This document shows positions 34,502-47,500 of a stretch of DNA of 64,000 bases, one piece after another. A model generated the notes under the pieces. The model worked only from the letters and a program-made list of their open reading frames with translations, did not search any database and had not been told where the DNA came from. The first letter of the stretch is position 1, and each line of letters opens with the position of its first letter. A program made the translations under genes and the position numbers. Where the stretch lies: NCBI GenBank assembly GCA_037576195.1, contig CM075104.1, positions 22,088,211-22,152,210 on the forward strand. The letters run 5' to 3'. The DNA is from Phytoseiulus persimilis. Its lineage: Eukaryota > Arthropoda > Arachnida > Mesostigmata > Phytoseiidae.

Positions 34502-35476
34502 TACTCCCTGTCGTATCCCATTACCGCGCGAGGCGGCGCCGGCACGCAAGCATCACTCTCGAGAAACAGTCTCAATGAATGAGTGCGGAACCATTTCGGG
34601 ATTGCGCTCATTAAAATTTGTTTGGGACATCCATCAGTCGCCATGAACGAAACTTTGAACGACTTCACTGTTGTGGAGGGGGCGTCAAGAGGGGAATCGA
34701 GCTTGCGTCGAACAACAGGTTCCGTGACGCTGCTACAAATCTGGCAAAATCGGAAGTACCGCTCGAATATCACCTCGGCAGCATTGAGAATGTCGAGTTG
34801 ACACACCGAGTGATTCATCGAGCTGACCACAGCCTGTCAGGGAGGAGGGGGGGGGCGGCGAAGACGATGCCCACGACCGCGGCTCCGAGCACGGAAACGA
34901 ACAGGAAAAGCTGCTCTGATTCTTCAGATCTTTTGAGGCTGTTATGCAAACGACGACGGTGACGGCAGGCGACGTCCTTGTGGCGGGGTTGGTGGTCGCT
35001 GACGACGTAATGGCATCTAAATAGCGCCGCATGAAGGAACTGCTAATGGATTTTATGCTGAACTGATGTTCAGCTGGAGGTATTCAGAGCTGACGTGTGC
35101 GCGTGTTGTGCGCGGTTGGCGCTCCTGCGTGAGCTCGAGTGTTGCATCTAGTGGCCTGTGTAGTTGCGGTCGGTCGAGGCGAAGCCGTTGCTGCTGCCGT
35201 TGTTATGAATCTCGTCGTGGCTTTTTTCTTTCTCTCTTTTCCGGACCGCGAACGTTGCGATGGGGAACGCTCCACGTGGAAAGCACATTGGTGACACAAT
35301 GTAGGAATGCGAGCGCAAGCACCCTGTCGGGAATTCCGGTGCCTTCAAAACGGAAATCTGCTGATTTATTCGCTCAAAGTGGGCAAAAATAGCGCAAAAC
35401 CTCTCATCAGATGACTGAGGAGACTGCGCTAGATGTAACCAGGAGGGCTAAATGATCGCTTCTGGGGGCATCGCAA

Positions 35477-35513
35477 GTACAGGGTGTCCCAGCTCGACTT
35501 GGACACCCTGTAC
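35477..35513. repeat. Perfect 13-bp inverted repeat, TA-flanked, transposon-footprint-like
   Basis: The arms GTACAGGGTGTCC (35477-35489) and GGACACCCTGTAC (35501-35513) are perfect reverse complements separated by 11 nt. Read differently, CAGGGTGTCC forms 10-bp terminal repeats immediately flanked by TA on both sides, as left by TA-targeting (Tc1/mariner-type) elements. There is no coding content between the arms. Confidence 0.75.
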
Positions 35514-38500
35514 GGCTCGCGATATTTTTCGGGGAACGAGGCTCCGTAGGAAGACATTGATCCTGAGTTCGAGAAATTCATCAGAAAAGCCAGACCGTCC
35601 TGTTGGAGCTCACCATCGTTGACAAATGGCAACAGAGCTTCCTGACACGACTCGGCCATGCACTTCGAGTAAGGACAGACCGATGTGCGCCGAGGGAGCG
35701 GGCTGTTAACCGTTACCATTAAGGATGCAAACGTTTACAATGCGTTCATACAGCTTCCTTGCATTCACCCATTTCAGTGAACGGGCATTCTGTGAGGGAT
35801 AATTGGCTTGTTTTAGTGCACCATAAAGCCTCGCTGCGAGCAGGCTAACAAGAGACTGGCCATTATCGCAAACACATTTCACATTGTAACGCTCGACCGT
35901 TGTAAAACTGAGAACTCCAAAATCAAATTTGAAACCCGCGTTTTCTTCCGCGTCCTCGTCCGCCCCTTCGCCCTGGACACGCACTCCCCGCGTTGGAGCG
36001 ATCCTCCATCACCCCTGGCCGTGCACTTCTAGTTGTGCCATGCCTCAAGACACTCGGGCATGGACTCGGAACACAGACAGGTGAGAGCGCCCACAGTTGC
36101 CAGGTGAGTACGCGAACTCAGACATCGAAGGATGACTCAATGAACCGCAAATGGATCAGAGATCAGAGGATATGCAAAACGGAGAGAGGAAAACGAAGAT
36201 GAGACACAATTGGTGCAAACAACAGGTGCGCTCTTCCCACCGGGTGGAACGAGAGATGGATCTTGTCTGCGAGCGGCCGGTTGGGGAGATATCTATCTCA
36301 ACGATGCTTCTGCCAAACACGGGCTATCGTCTGTCCCGGGATCATCGCCCATATTTTCCTCCCACCAACGGGGGAGGGAACGAAGACGACATAAACCACG
36401 ATCGCGCAGAACATTCCCACTGGACAAACTGACAGAGAGACAGTCGGGCGCGCTCTGGATTAGACACGGATCATCTGCTGCTGGGTGCGCGCTGCTAGTT
36501 CGGACCCTTTTGCGAATAGCAGACGCTTCCGTCCCTGGATGGGTGGACAACATCGGACATCGAGCCAGGGAAGCATACGGATATCTTTAGAGCAGTCCAA
36601 AGGCGTGCTGAAGCTTGCCGGTTACCTGAGGCTTGAGGCGAACGCGGATCACCCTGAAACGAGCGGCGGTCCGATGGAACTGCCAAGTAATACGACTCCG
36701 CGCTCCGCGAGAAGGTTCTCGGAGAGATATCGTTGGATCTTCGGTCGTAGAGGATTCGATGGAACGTTAGGCATCGGATGACGAAAGCTCGATTCCACCG
36801 AAATAACTTTTAACTTTGCGAGTTTCCTGCTGCGATCGTTCCCCACATGTGTTTTCGACAACGAAACTCCATACAGGACGTCTCTGCGAAGCCTTTTAAT
36901 TGATCCGAAGTTGATCCCTGTCAGCTTCGAGTCTACAGAGCACGAGGAAGAAGGCTCGGAAACGATCCTCTCCGCCCGGCTAACCCCGCGGGCGGCAGAG
37001 TTCGAACGTGGGTTCGAGTCTGTGCGCCTGTTTACGAAACGGCGGTTGCGGCTTCGCGTGCGGCTGTTGAATAGTGAGAGAATCCGCTGCTATTCAAAAT
37101 GCAAATTGCGGAGCGGAGTCCGTCGCCCGTTCGTACTTTTTTTGTTTCACTTCTAGCCCTTGGGTCAAGTTGCTGTATGGCTGGCTCCACCTCGAACAAT
37201 TTCAGACAACGGCGGGTAGGAAACAAGCCCTCGCAAACTCGTTACAACGGTTCGATCGTTCGTGGGAGACGATGGAGGTGGCAACGCACCGCGTCCCCCA
37301 AGAGAGTGAGCTCAACTTTCTGTGTCGCAAGAGTTTGAGGCATGCAATCGTAAATATCAATTGTCCGATGGCTGTAAGGCGTTTAAGCTGGCGGCCTGGC
37401 CGCTTTCGCGGCAAAGGGTGGGAGTGCAGTCTGCATACGAATCGCCTCCTCATCCGGCTCATTCAGAGCATGGCTCTAGAAGCTGGGGGCTCGTCGAGAT
37501 TCCGAGCGAAACTGAGCCCCCCCTGGCGCCCCTTTCTGCTGCCCGAGCCTCGATCCGCCTCCCGTTTTGCGCAGCGCCAAACAGCTTTTCCTCTCCAGAT
37601 GCTGCCGCAACGGAAACAATGCAATCTATTATGTCCGCAGCAGAAGTGCTAAATCCCAGACTGAAATTCTGTTCAGTTCGAGGAAACGCAACACGCTCCG
37701 CAGAAAAACAGTCGGCAAGAGTTCCGACGCGCGCTCAAACACAGTGAAGCTCCCGCGAACCTTGCTGAGGTGGATCTCACGGTTCCTACAGCAATTGGTG
37801 CTTCTCACCAGAGCCATGGCAACGAATCGTGACCGAATAGAGCCGAACGGGACGCTCCACCTCTTTATTGGGTTCGCGTCGCGTCTTATGCCCGCTCGTC
37901 CGATACGTGAACAGGGGCTGGCGGGCACCGTGAAACCCCGCGTGCGTGGGTGGTGAGGCAACGAGAGCTGACCGCTTGACAGCGGCAACAACAACAACAG
38001 CAACGGGAAGAGGTTCCGGGGCTGTTGAATTTGGCCGCGCATTAGCTCCCTCAGCCGAGTAACGCCGGCTTTTAGAGATGACATATTTACGAGCGGCACC
38101 AGAGCTGCGCCGAGCCTTCCTTACCGATGGTCTCTCCTGTTGAGCAGCAGGCAGCCAAGCAAGCGGGCGAGTCGAACGAGCGGCTCTGTGACTCACGGAG
38201 CTCTTCTGTTGGCTACAGATGGTGTTGAAGGTGCTGCTGGTGGCGAGTCGTTGTTGTGAGCTTGCGCAGCTCTCAATTTGCTAAGTGGCTGACCGCAGCC
38301 AGTCCATAGGTCAACTTCTTTCTCCCGGTCTCCCCGTTGTTGTCGTCGTCAGAAACTCCTTCTGTCCCATCTGCCGAGAGTCCTTGGTACGGAGAGGGAC
38401 AATCCGGAGGTGAGCGGGCTTCGTCATTGACTTTCATCACTCGGAAGCAAGAGGCGCGGATTCCGGGGTCGCAGAGGAGCGACCCGGGAGAATCCCTCAG

Positions 38501-41500
38501 GAAACATTCTGAAACTCCACAATCCTGTGCAGAAAAAACTAATTTCACGGCAAATCGGTCGAGATCGTGACGTCACGTGGATGGGTGCACGTGCGTCGGA
38601 TCTCCCGGTTTAATGGAATTCTCAGACCGCGGAAGCTGCGTCCAGAAGTTTCATCGTTATATTGTTGGTAGAGGACTGACCACCCAATCATCGCTTTCTC
38701 GCAGAGACGCAGACGACATTGCATCGAAACACACGGGTGCTGCCACAGCCGCTCTGACTCAGGAGCCGAAGCCGCAGATGGACCCGTCAGTTCACAGGTT
38801 GGAATGCGGCTAATCTCATCAGCCAGGCAGATAGCCAGCGAGTTTGATTCAAGCTGTCAGTGACTTCATGAATGGGAGCTTGTTTTTGTCTGTCGTCAAT
38901 GTGGCGGTTTCATTCTTCCTCCTCCTCTCACCCTTCCGCGCGGACTCTGTCATGAATTCACCCAGCCAGCTGGGCGGGGGGAGCGAACGAGACGGGGGGA
39001 GGGTGCGAGGAAGCGTTCTCTGTGAGGAAGGTTCGTTTCACGGCGGACGCTGAATTCAGTGTCCACAAACTCGGTTAGCACGGTGCCTCACTTCGTTTAG
39101 AATGAATTCGTGTTGGTGGTTCGATAATTTGTCGTTCCATCAGGGAGCTCGCAGTTTTCGTCCCGTGGAATTCTGGGGCCGTTTGAATTTGAATTGCAGC
39201 TTTTTGAAATTTGCGAATTCTCACTCCGGGCCGCTGCATGCTTCACGGTCCAGTTTTCTCTCGAGGGCGGTGGGTGTGAGGCGGTCGGCTCTCGTTCGCT
39301 TGAAAACGAAGAGAAGAATTAGGAGCGCAGGGGTAGCCTGCTTGCCGGTGGTGTTCGTGGCGTTTGGATTAATGGTGTCAAATACAGGTGCTGTTCCGAG
39401 CGAACGAAAGGAAGAACGGGAGAGAGAGAAAAAAAAATGAAGGAGAACGAGCCAAATCGGCTTAGCTCGGCTCAACGATCCAAGGTTATGGGAGTATACC
39501 GGAGCGTGTCGGCGCAGACCGATGTTTATCCGTATTTGCGCGGCCCAACGTTCCTGCGATGCCTTCGCCGCGGTCGCCCAGAGGAGATGGATTCCCCGAG
39601 AGCGTTCCTAACGTTCTCCTGACGAGTTTTTGAGGAAGAGTTCGCTTTCAGGAGTCCCCCGAACAACGGAACTCGCTCCTGGACTTTCTGAGTGTTTTCC
39701 GAAGATCTTGAAACGTAGTTATCTAGAATCGCCCACGGGCAGCCGACTGCTCGGTCGACCGCTGCTGGAGAGCCCGAGGAAAAGTAGTTGTTGAGAGTTC
39801 CCAAGGCTGAGCATTAGTCTCGCTGGCCATGTCTCTCACCTGCAATCGATTCCGCCTACAAGAGAAGCGGCCAACCTGACGCGGATTCAAGGCCTGGCGG
39901 GAGCCCGTCCGCCGGTGAGGGAGATGAGACGAAACGCAAATTACTTGGAAACTGTTCTCGGGGACGGCAGAAGAGGAGGCTTCTTCTAATCCCGCCGCTT
40001 ATCTGCTAATTCCCCCACTAGCTCGCTCTCTCTCCTCGAACTCGTTTCTGCTCGACCAAGCCGTCGGAGGCGCGGACGCACAATCTCACGATGGGACTAA
40101 CCAAATCAGAGAAAAACTTACCGCCAATCAAGATGAGAGCGAGCGGGAGCAGCCTGCGTCTCGCGACAACGAGATCAAACAGAATAAAAAACGCTGTCCC
40201 GTATCGCTAGTTTCTATCTATTCAACGACATTTTATCTCGCCAGTGTTGCTTCTCTCGGACTCCGAGCGAGCCCCAGAGATCATCCCCCGGTCGACTCCC
40301 CGTTCCGACTGCGATAGCTCCACTCGGAGACGACGAAGCCCCTCTATCGACCCGGCGAGCGCTGAATCCCGAAAGACATCGGTCCTTGTCGCGAAAAGCC
40401 TCGCCCATCGTTCTGTCCCTGGCTGAAGCGGAGTGATCCACTTCGAATTTTCAGTTCGGCTCGCGATTCCGCAGCCCTGGAGTCCGGCTCCTGGTTCCGA
40501 ATCGGTGGATATCGATCCACCCGCAAAGACCGAGATGCTCCTTCCTGCATCGAAGACAAAAGCTCTCCGCGGAACTTCGTTCCGGAGTCTCCCTCGATTC
40601 AGGCATTCGTAACGGTCCTGCGGGGTAGCGGACACGTCACTCAGCCGAGAATGGCACATCGAAAATAGGACCAGGCCTCATTTTCGAGAGCCTCCGACCA
40701 ATCTACCTGCCTGGCTCCCGGCAAAGTACATTTGTCGTTATCTGAACTCTCTCATCTTGTGCCCATCGATTGTGGATCCTGACAAACGAGAGACCGTCGA
40801 AGAGATGGATCGCGGGAGATATGTCTAGCCCTACTCCGCCGTAAACCAGAACAGCATCCGACACCTCTTGACACGGTGCGCTTATTGAGCTACGAACTTG
40901 GTTTTTTTGGAGTTGACATCGAATTCCGGCCGCGGTTCGAGATGTTCCCGGAAGCGGGCTTTTTATGGAGTTTCGGTGTTTCTCGAGAATTCACGGCCGA
41001 GGCCTGGATCCCGGCGCTAATCACTGTGTGCTGTGCCCTGACAGCACCCGAAATCGTGGACGAAGGATTCGGAGACGTGATATTTCATAACTAGACCCAT
41101 TGTCAGTTGTTATCGTCATCTGGTCCAGAGCGAGCGGGTTGGTTAGATCGCTCTGTGGGTTCCTCGCGGTTGGACTACGGGCGAGTTGACTGCCGAGCTG
41201 GCTGCCTAACTGACCGACCCATCTGGCGGCCTCTTAAAGCCTAAGCCCGCATGCCGTTGCTTGAGTCGTCTTCGTCGTTGTCGTTGCTGTCCAAGATCGC
41301 TGTCCTGATATCAAGTATGGAGCATCCAAAAACGTACCGGATGCTTATCCACTCAGAACTTGGTTTGTTCGTCCATCAGGTGCTCTGTTCGTGAGTTCGC
41401 TCGACGTGGGTTCGGTCTGTTTCGTGCCTGCCCGGCTTTCAGGTCCAGGCTCGGTTCACGAAGGACTCACGGAAGGCTCGCTTTTCGGGGCAACCGCGAA

Positions 41501-44500
41501 CTTCATTCAAGACCAGCGGCATGAGCTCCACGGCGGTGCTCGAGCCTCCGCGGACGATTCCATTCGAATCGACGCGGTGATTTGAAATTCGATGCGAACA
41601 TTTCGTTAATCTGCTCGTTCGCGGCCGATTCTTCGCATAACAATAACAACGCCGTCGACGACAACGCCGTCCTCGTTTATCGAGCGGACAGTCGGTCGCG
41701 GATGCTTGTCGGCTGATACTTCGGTCGACTTGGAAAGTGACGGATTGATGATTTCGTTTCGTTTATGTTAGCATAGCCTCCGCATCGGAATCCTTGTGAT
41801 CTCGGTCAGTCGGCAAGCGAGCCGTTCCGATGGTCAGATCGTTCGTCGGACGCAAGGCTCGCCCGGGATCCGCCACTTGAAACTTCCCAGATCTCAACTA
41901 AGATGGATTGAGACCTTTCGATTCAGCTGTGGGTCGGCGCGAAACGGAATATTTACTCATGCGAAGTCCTCAATTCCGCTCACAGCCAAGTGCATGAGTT
42001 GAAGCAGATCACATCAATTTTTACACGCGTGTGCGTAGTCCAAAAGTTCCGTATCATGATGTAATGGGTCCGCGAGGCGGCCGAGCCGTGCGACACGCGC
42101 TCCGTTCGCCCGATCATCTGGAGAATCGTCCGTTTGGGTCTCGGCCCCGATGGGGAAATCTTCGGTTCGATCAACGAGTTGATCTGGGGGACCTTCGACG
42201 ACCACAATGGAGGAAGGAGAACCGGTAGGCCGGATCTCGGCTCGGTAATTAGGGATCAAAGCCCTCTCCCAGATCGACGGATCGGGATTTCGGCGCGCTT
42301 TTATTCCGATGAGCCCGGGAATCCACCGTGGGATCCATGAATGTGTCGTTATTCGGAGAACACGGCGTGTAGTTGCGTGGCCCTGTTTGTGCCGCTAATG
42401 AGGACTAGCCTCCAGCACGCCAAAGAAACCGCGGCAATAGGCGAAAGTGCAGCGTGGTCGGAAGGTGTTGATTCTGCGCCGAGACACTCGCTTCCTTACA
42501 CACTGCAAACACGCGGAGGCCGCAGAAAGCTCGCCGTGAGCGAAGGTTTAGCCGCCCGGCCAGCTGACAATAGAGGCGGCCAAGCACGAAGCTCGCTGCG
42601 TGGAATGGCACGCAACATCCGCCTCCGAGATCCGTTCGCAACGATCACCACGAAGGGTTGCTCCTCGATGGAAACTTCTGAGCGATCAGCTGAGTCTCTC
42701 GGGTCGGCCTGATATCCTCGCGGAAAATCGCGCGTCGCGAGAGATCAGCGTCCCGCGTGAGGAGGGTTTTCGTCAACGGTTCCATCTGCGTTTTCATGGG
42801 TTTCCTCCTGACTTCGTCTTCACTCGACAGTCGCTGCTCAGTTCCGCGGAAGAATTCGAGCGGTAGCAGGAGCTGTGAGTTTCAGCGGAACCTCTTCAAA
42901 CGCCGAAAGACTCCGAATTCCAAAGGTTCGATGGTCTGAGATGTCGTCGCGATGCTGGCTCCCGATCCGAGTGCTCATGATCAATCAGACTCCGTGAAAT
43001 GAGCGACCGAAAACGCCTGACATTTTAGCGTGACAAGGAGGTGTCTCAGACCGTCTGTCCCTTCGTTTGTCGTCGAAGGCAGGCGGCGGCGGGCGAGGCT
43101 ATACATGCGATGAGCGAACGAACGCTTCGAAAGAAAATAAAGGAAAAGAGATTTAAACGGGGCAGAAGGGGAACCTGTTGAGGAGGATCACGAGATTTAT
43201 TTACACGCCGCCTCGGTTGTTCGGCCTGGTGCGCCGAAGGAGATAGCCGTTGTTGTCGCCGTCGTCATCGTCGATTTGCCTGCGTCCGGAACATTTGTCA
43301 CATTGCATCGAGATCGAGCATCGAATCAGAGTCGACTTATTTCAATGTATCTTCCTCTTCGGACCGTTGTCTCTCCCACCGGAGTCCGTTAGCTTCGACT
43401 GCCAGTTCCCGAACAGACGCGCGAGCAATGAGACAGTGTTTTCGGCGAGACTTCGTTGTCGTCCGTTGTGTGTCGCCGCCGTATTTCTTCTGTTTTCGGA
43501 GCTTCTCTTCCCCAGTCCCACTCGTTGTGACTGGCGACCACGGTATCGAACCAGCGAGCGGGCGGGCGGGCGTCACGGGTTTTCAAAAATCGTTCCTCGT
43601 TGTTTCTCCTTCTGCTTCTTGCCTGTCGTCCGCCGAGATACCGATTTGCAATGCGGCGATGTTTGGAAGCGGGAGGATTTTTTTCGCTCGAAAGTGGAGA
43701 ATATAAACATGTCACTCGACGGCTCGCTAGCAGTCTTCAGCGGGTACAACATCAGGGAAAAAAGAAACAGGGAGAAGAAGAGTCACCGGCCGCCGCTGCC
43801 GTCGTCATGTCTGGCTGTTTGTCGTCTTCTGCAACGTTACTTTCGGAGCGCTGTCGCGGCGGCGCCATCCACTCCGCCGTGGACGATGAGCTGGCAGGCA
43901 AGCCACTGATAAAACCCTCATGAGGATGCTCGAAATCATGGATCATTCGAGCCTCACTTTCAGCTGAGAGATCAAAGCCTCGATAATGAGCACGACCAAT
44001 GAGCGATTTGTAGCCGTCGTCTGAGAAATGATTAGGACTTCGCACCACGCACCGCTGAATCCTGCGCCCTCTTTCGTTTCTCGTTCCTGATGAGGTTTTC
44101 CGCGCTTCTCAGAACTCCCGGAGGCGCGCTACTGTAGAAGCTCAGATCGTGAGATTCAATCGAAGAAGTTCCACCCGGAGTTCTCGGATGGACCCTGGAA
44201 TCAACGCGGCAGTGCGGGGTCCGACGAGTCGAGCCGGAACACTGAGCTCGAGAATATCCTCATATTCATCATCGAACATCTGCAGTTAGTGATGGACTTG
44301 CTCGCGGGCGATGGAACGACTGACTAATCTGCTCTGTTTCAAGATAAACAGCGACAGCAGCAAGCAGGGCAACAGCAGCACCTGAGTTCAAAGATAAGGT
44401 CTACTCGCGAGGCTCAGATTAGCGACGGCTGCGATGCGACCCAGCGGAAATCGGCGCGCACGCGAATCCAGACGTCAATCACAGCGTCGCTCCGATACTG

Positions 44501-47500
44501 GCGAGCGAACCATATTTTGACGTCTTATCATAATTCGGTTTCTACGATCTTGATGTTCGGCTTTCGTTTTCGAACCTTGTCTTGCTTTCTCTTTTTATCG
44601 AAGTGTCTCATTCTTCGAATGTTCTTGTCGTGGGAGGAATCAAAAACGACCGCTGTCTTGAACCAAGAACAAGGTCACGAAAGTCGTCCTCCCTCGATGA
44701 CTATGGGCAAATGCGGCCGTGCGCATTTGGTGGTAAACCGACCTTCTTATCAATGATTTTCTGCATCCTTTACCGAGCTCTTTGTCTCGTCCATAGAAAC
44801 ATCTCCTCTTCTTTCCCTCTCCCTCGTTTCTGGTTGATCTATGCTCAAGAATGATTTCGAAATTCCCGCCGTATTATGGATTCCCAAAGTGTTGCTGATC
44901 ATCGTCTCCGACTCATCGGCTGTAGCAGACACTGTTTTTCCGACCGTTTCAGTGCTCTGATTTAGTTCTCCCGATGACCGAAAAGCCTTGCACGCGGAGC
45001 GTTAGAGAATCCAGCGGGGAAGTGGCACCTCATCAGCGAGTCGAGAGATTGTTCTCCTGAGTCTCGGCGGGCGGCACCTCCTCCATTCGGGGCCAATTGG
45101 ATGATCTTGCCCGAGGCGTGGGCGTTTTTTTGCGGTACAATCGACAAAAACTCGACGCCCACCCCCACCACCTCGGCTGGCCCCGATACGCGAATGGCTT
45201 AGGGTTGCGCCGACAGCTGCTCAACAGGTTTCTCTTGCGATTTTCTAGAATCCAATTATCGGAAACGAATCGAACCCAAGCACCTGGAAGTGTAGCGGAA
45301 GACAGCTATCCCGGACAACTCTCGGGAGAGCGATCCGGTGCAGGTCAGGCAGGAGACTCTCGTTCGGGAGGTTGATTCGAAGTATCGTCGTGAGCTCTTC
45401 TCTTAAAGTTCGCCGAGGAGAGATTCGATACGGGCTCCTCGGGAAGCCGAGCACGAAAAACAACAAGTCAAGCAACAACAACGCTCGCTTCTGTGGCTCT
45501 GTTGTTGGGGTCGTCGTTGTAAGACCTGGCGCTCGTTGGCGCTCATGAAGAGATAAATACGAAAGATGTGACTTTACAGCGAATCCGCTCGGTCGAGTGA
45601 TTTTGTCAACTTGTTCACTCGCTTCTCCGATCCCGCATTCCATTGGGTCAAGCATTAGGCGGATTTTCTGATATTTGATTCTTGAATACAGAGCGTCCGA
45701 TCGAAGGAGAGCCATCGGGAGTCAGATAGCGAGACAGAAAAACGCGATTCCGTAACGTCGGAGCATTTGATGCTCTGGCCGAAAATATTGAAAACAGCTC
45801 TCCGCCCCGGTTCCACGAAACGTGCTCCCTCGATCCGTTTGTTGCTCCGACTTTCTGAAACTGTAAAGAACGCAATCGCGGTGAAGTTTGATTATCCATC
45901 GATCATCCACCAAAAGCAACAAGATATTTTGCATCGAAGAGCGTACGTGTGTGCAATGTTCGTGGGATACGGAGCTCGTCAGTGAGGTCACTGCCTCCGA
46001 CGAGCAAATCCCTTGACAAAGCCTCGGATGCTGTCGGTGGATACCGAAAAAGGAAAAAAACAGATGAAGCGGCGCGCACTGATTCCGGCTGTCGCGATAC
46101 GGAAACAGGGATCAAACTCATCAAGAGAACCGAATCGGCGATCTAATTCAGCGATTCTACTCGAGTGCTTCGCTCGGTGAAAACCTGTCGGTCCCCGAAA
46201 GATGGGGTTTCGTTGAGAATTCTCTGTTTCTGTGCTTCCTGTGCCGGATCGGAATGCTCCTCAGGTGCGAAGGTCTCGCACCGAGGTGTCGCCTTCATTC
46301 GGCTCGGGCGGCGGGCAACCCGTTCTTATTTTCTAGAGGCACTTCATGATTGGCTCAGCTTATCTCGAGTGACTCCGCGCAGCACATTGTTTCGAGCTGA
46401 TCCAATTTGCAATTGAAAGGCTCGTCGTCAGACTCGCGCGCGCGCGTCGATGGATACCTACAAAGCTGGACCAGGCCTCCTCCCTCGCTAGTTGGCTCCA
46501 GGTACTCGAGCAACGCGGTCGACGAGCGATACCAAGAGCGACTGGACGCAGAGCGACCGAGATCCGGAGATAGACAGTATAATCGCTCTTTTCAAACCGC
46601 TGCACGTTGTTGACGAGTGCCTGGTCCGCTTGTCGGACAAACTGACTCGGTGTGCTCCTTGATTGGCTTGGCGCTGCTACTGTTTCAAAGAAACTGTCGC
46701 GAGATCGGCGGCGACGAACGAGTCGAGCTTCTTGCCGCTCTGGTGGAATATGAACAGACATTGGCTGTAGCGACGAACAACTGACACATGGTACATGTCA
46801 AATATCCTGAGACAAAGCATCTCTTTCATCTAAGTGTTGCTCTCGACAGCGTGACCGTCTGCGCCGTTTCATACGTAACCAGTTCGACAGACCCTCGAAC
46901 TTCCCGAGCATACAAACGTCACAACATTGTCACGAGCGAGGATGCTCACTGACCGCCTGACGCTCTCGTTTCGTCGAGCTCGTCTGTTTCGTTTCGATGT
47001 TGGCCGAGAGTTTCGTCCTTTTCGTTTCCCGCTCGAAGTTGGCCAGCTCCGGCAGTGGTTCCGACACTTTGTAACTCGATCCTTGAAACGATGTCCAAAC
47101 CCGCTCGTTCGCGATCCGAGGGCTTCTGGAGGTTCTCAATCGGCGACAGCAGGAGAACGGAGCGGCGGAAGGCAGCGTCTTCGTCGAGGAGAGGGAGGGT
47201 CTTCACCGCATATCTGGCTTTCTTCATCGCGCCCGTCGCCTGTGTCTTACTACTTGATTTCTGAGCGATGTGGAGGGGTATCTCACTTCTCTGACAAATG
47301 CCTAAGATCTGATACGCGGCCGTTTACGACCCTGGCAGCAGAGAAACACACCGGGTCGACTTCTACGACGGCGACAGCAGTTGTGGGACTTCTTACCTAT
47401 GCGACCGCGGCAGACGAATCAACCGGGCGGCTGCATGAATGCGACTATCAACTGCGAGCTATCGAGCTCATGGCCTCTGGGAACGTTTATCGGATCGTCT

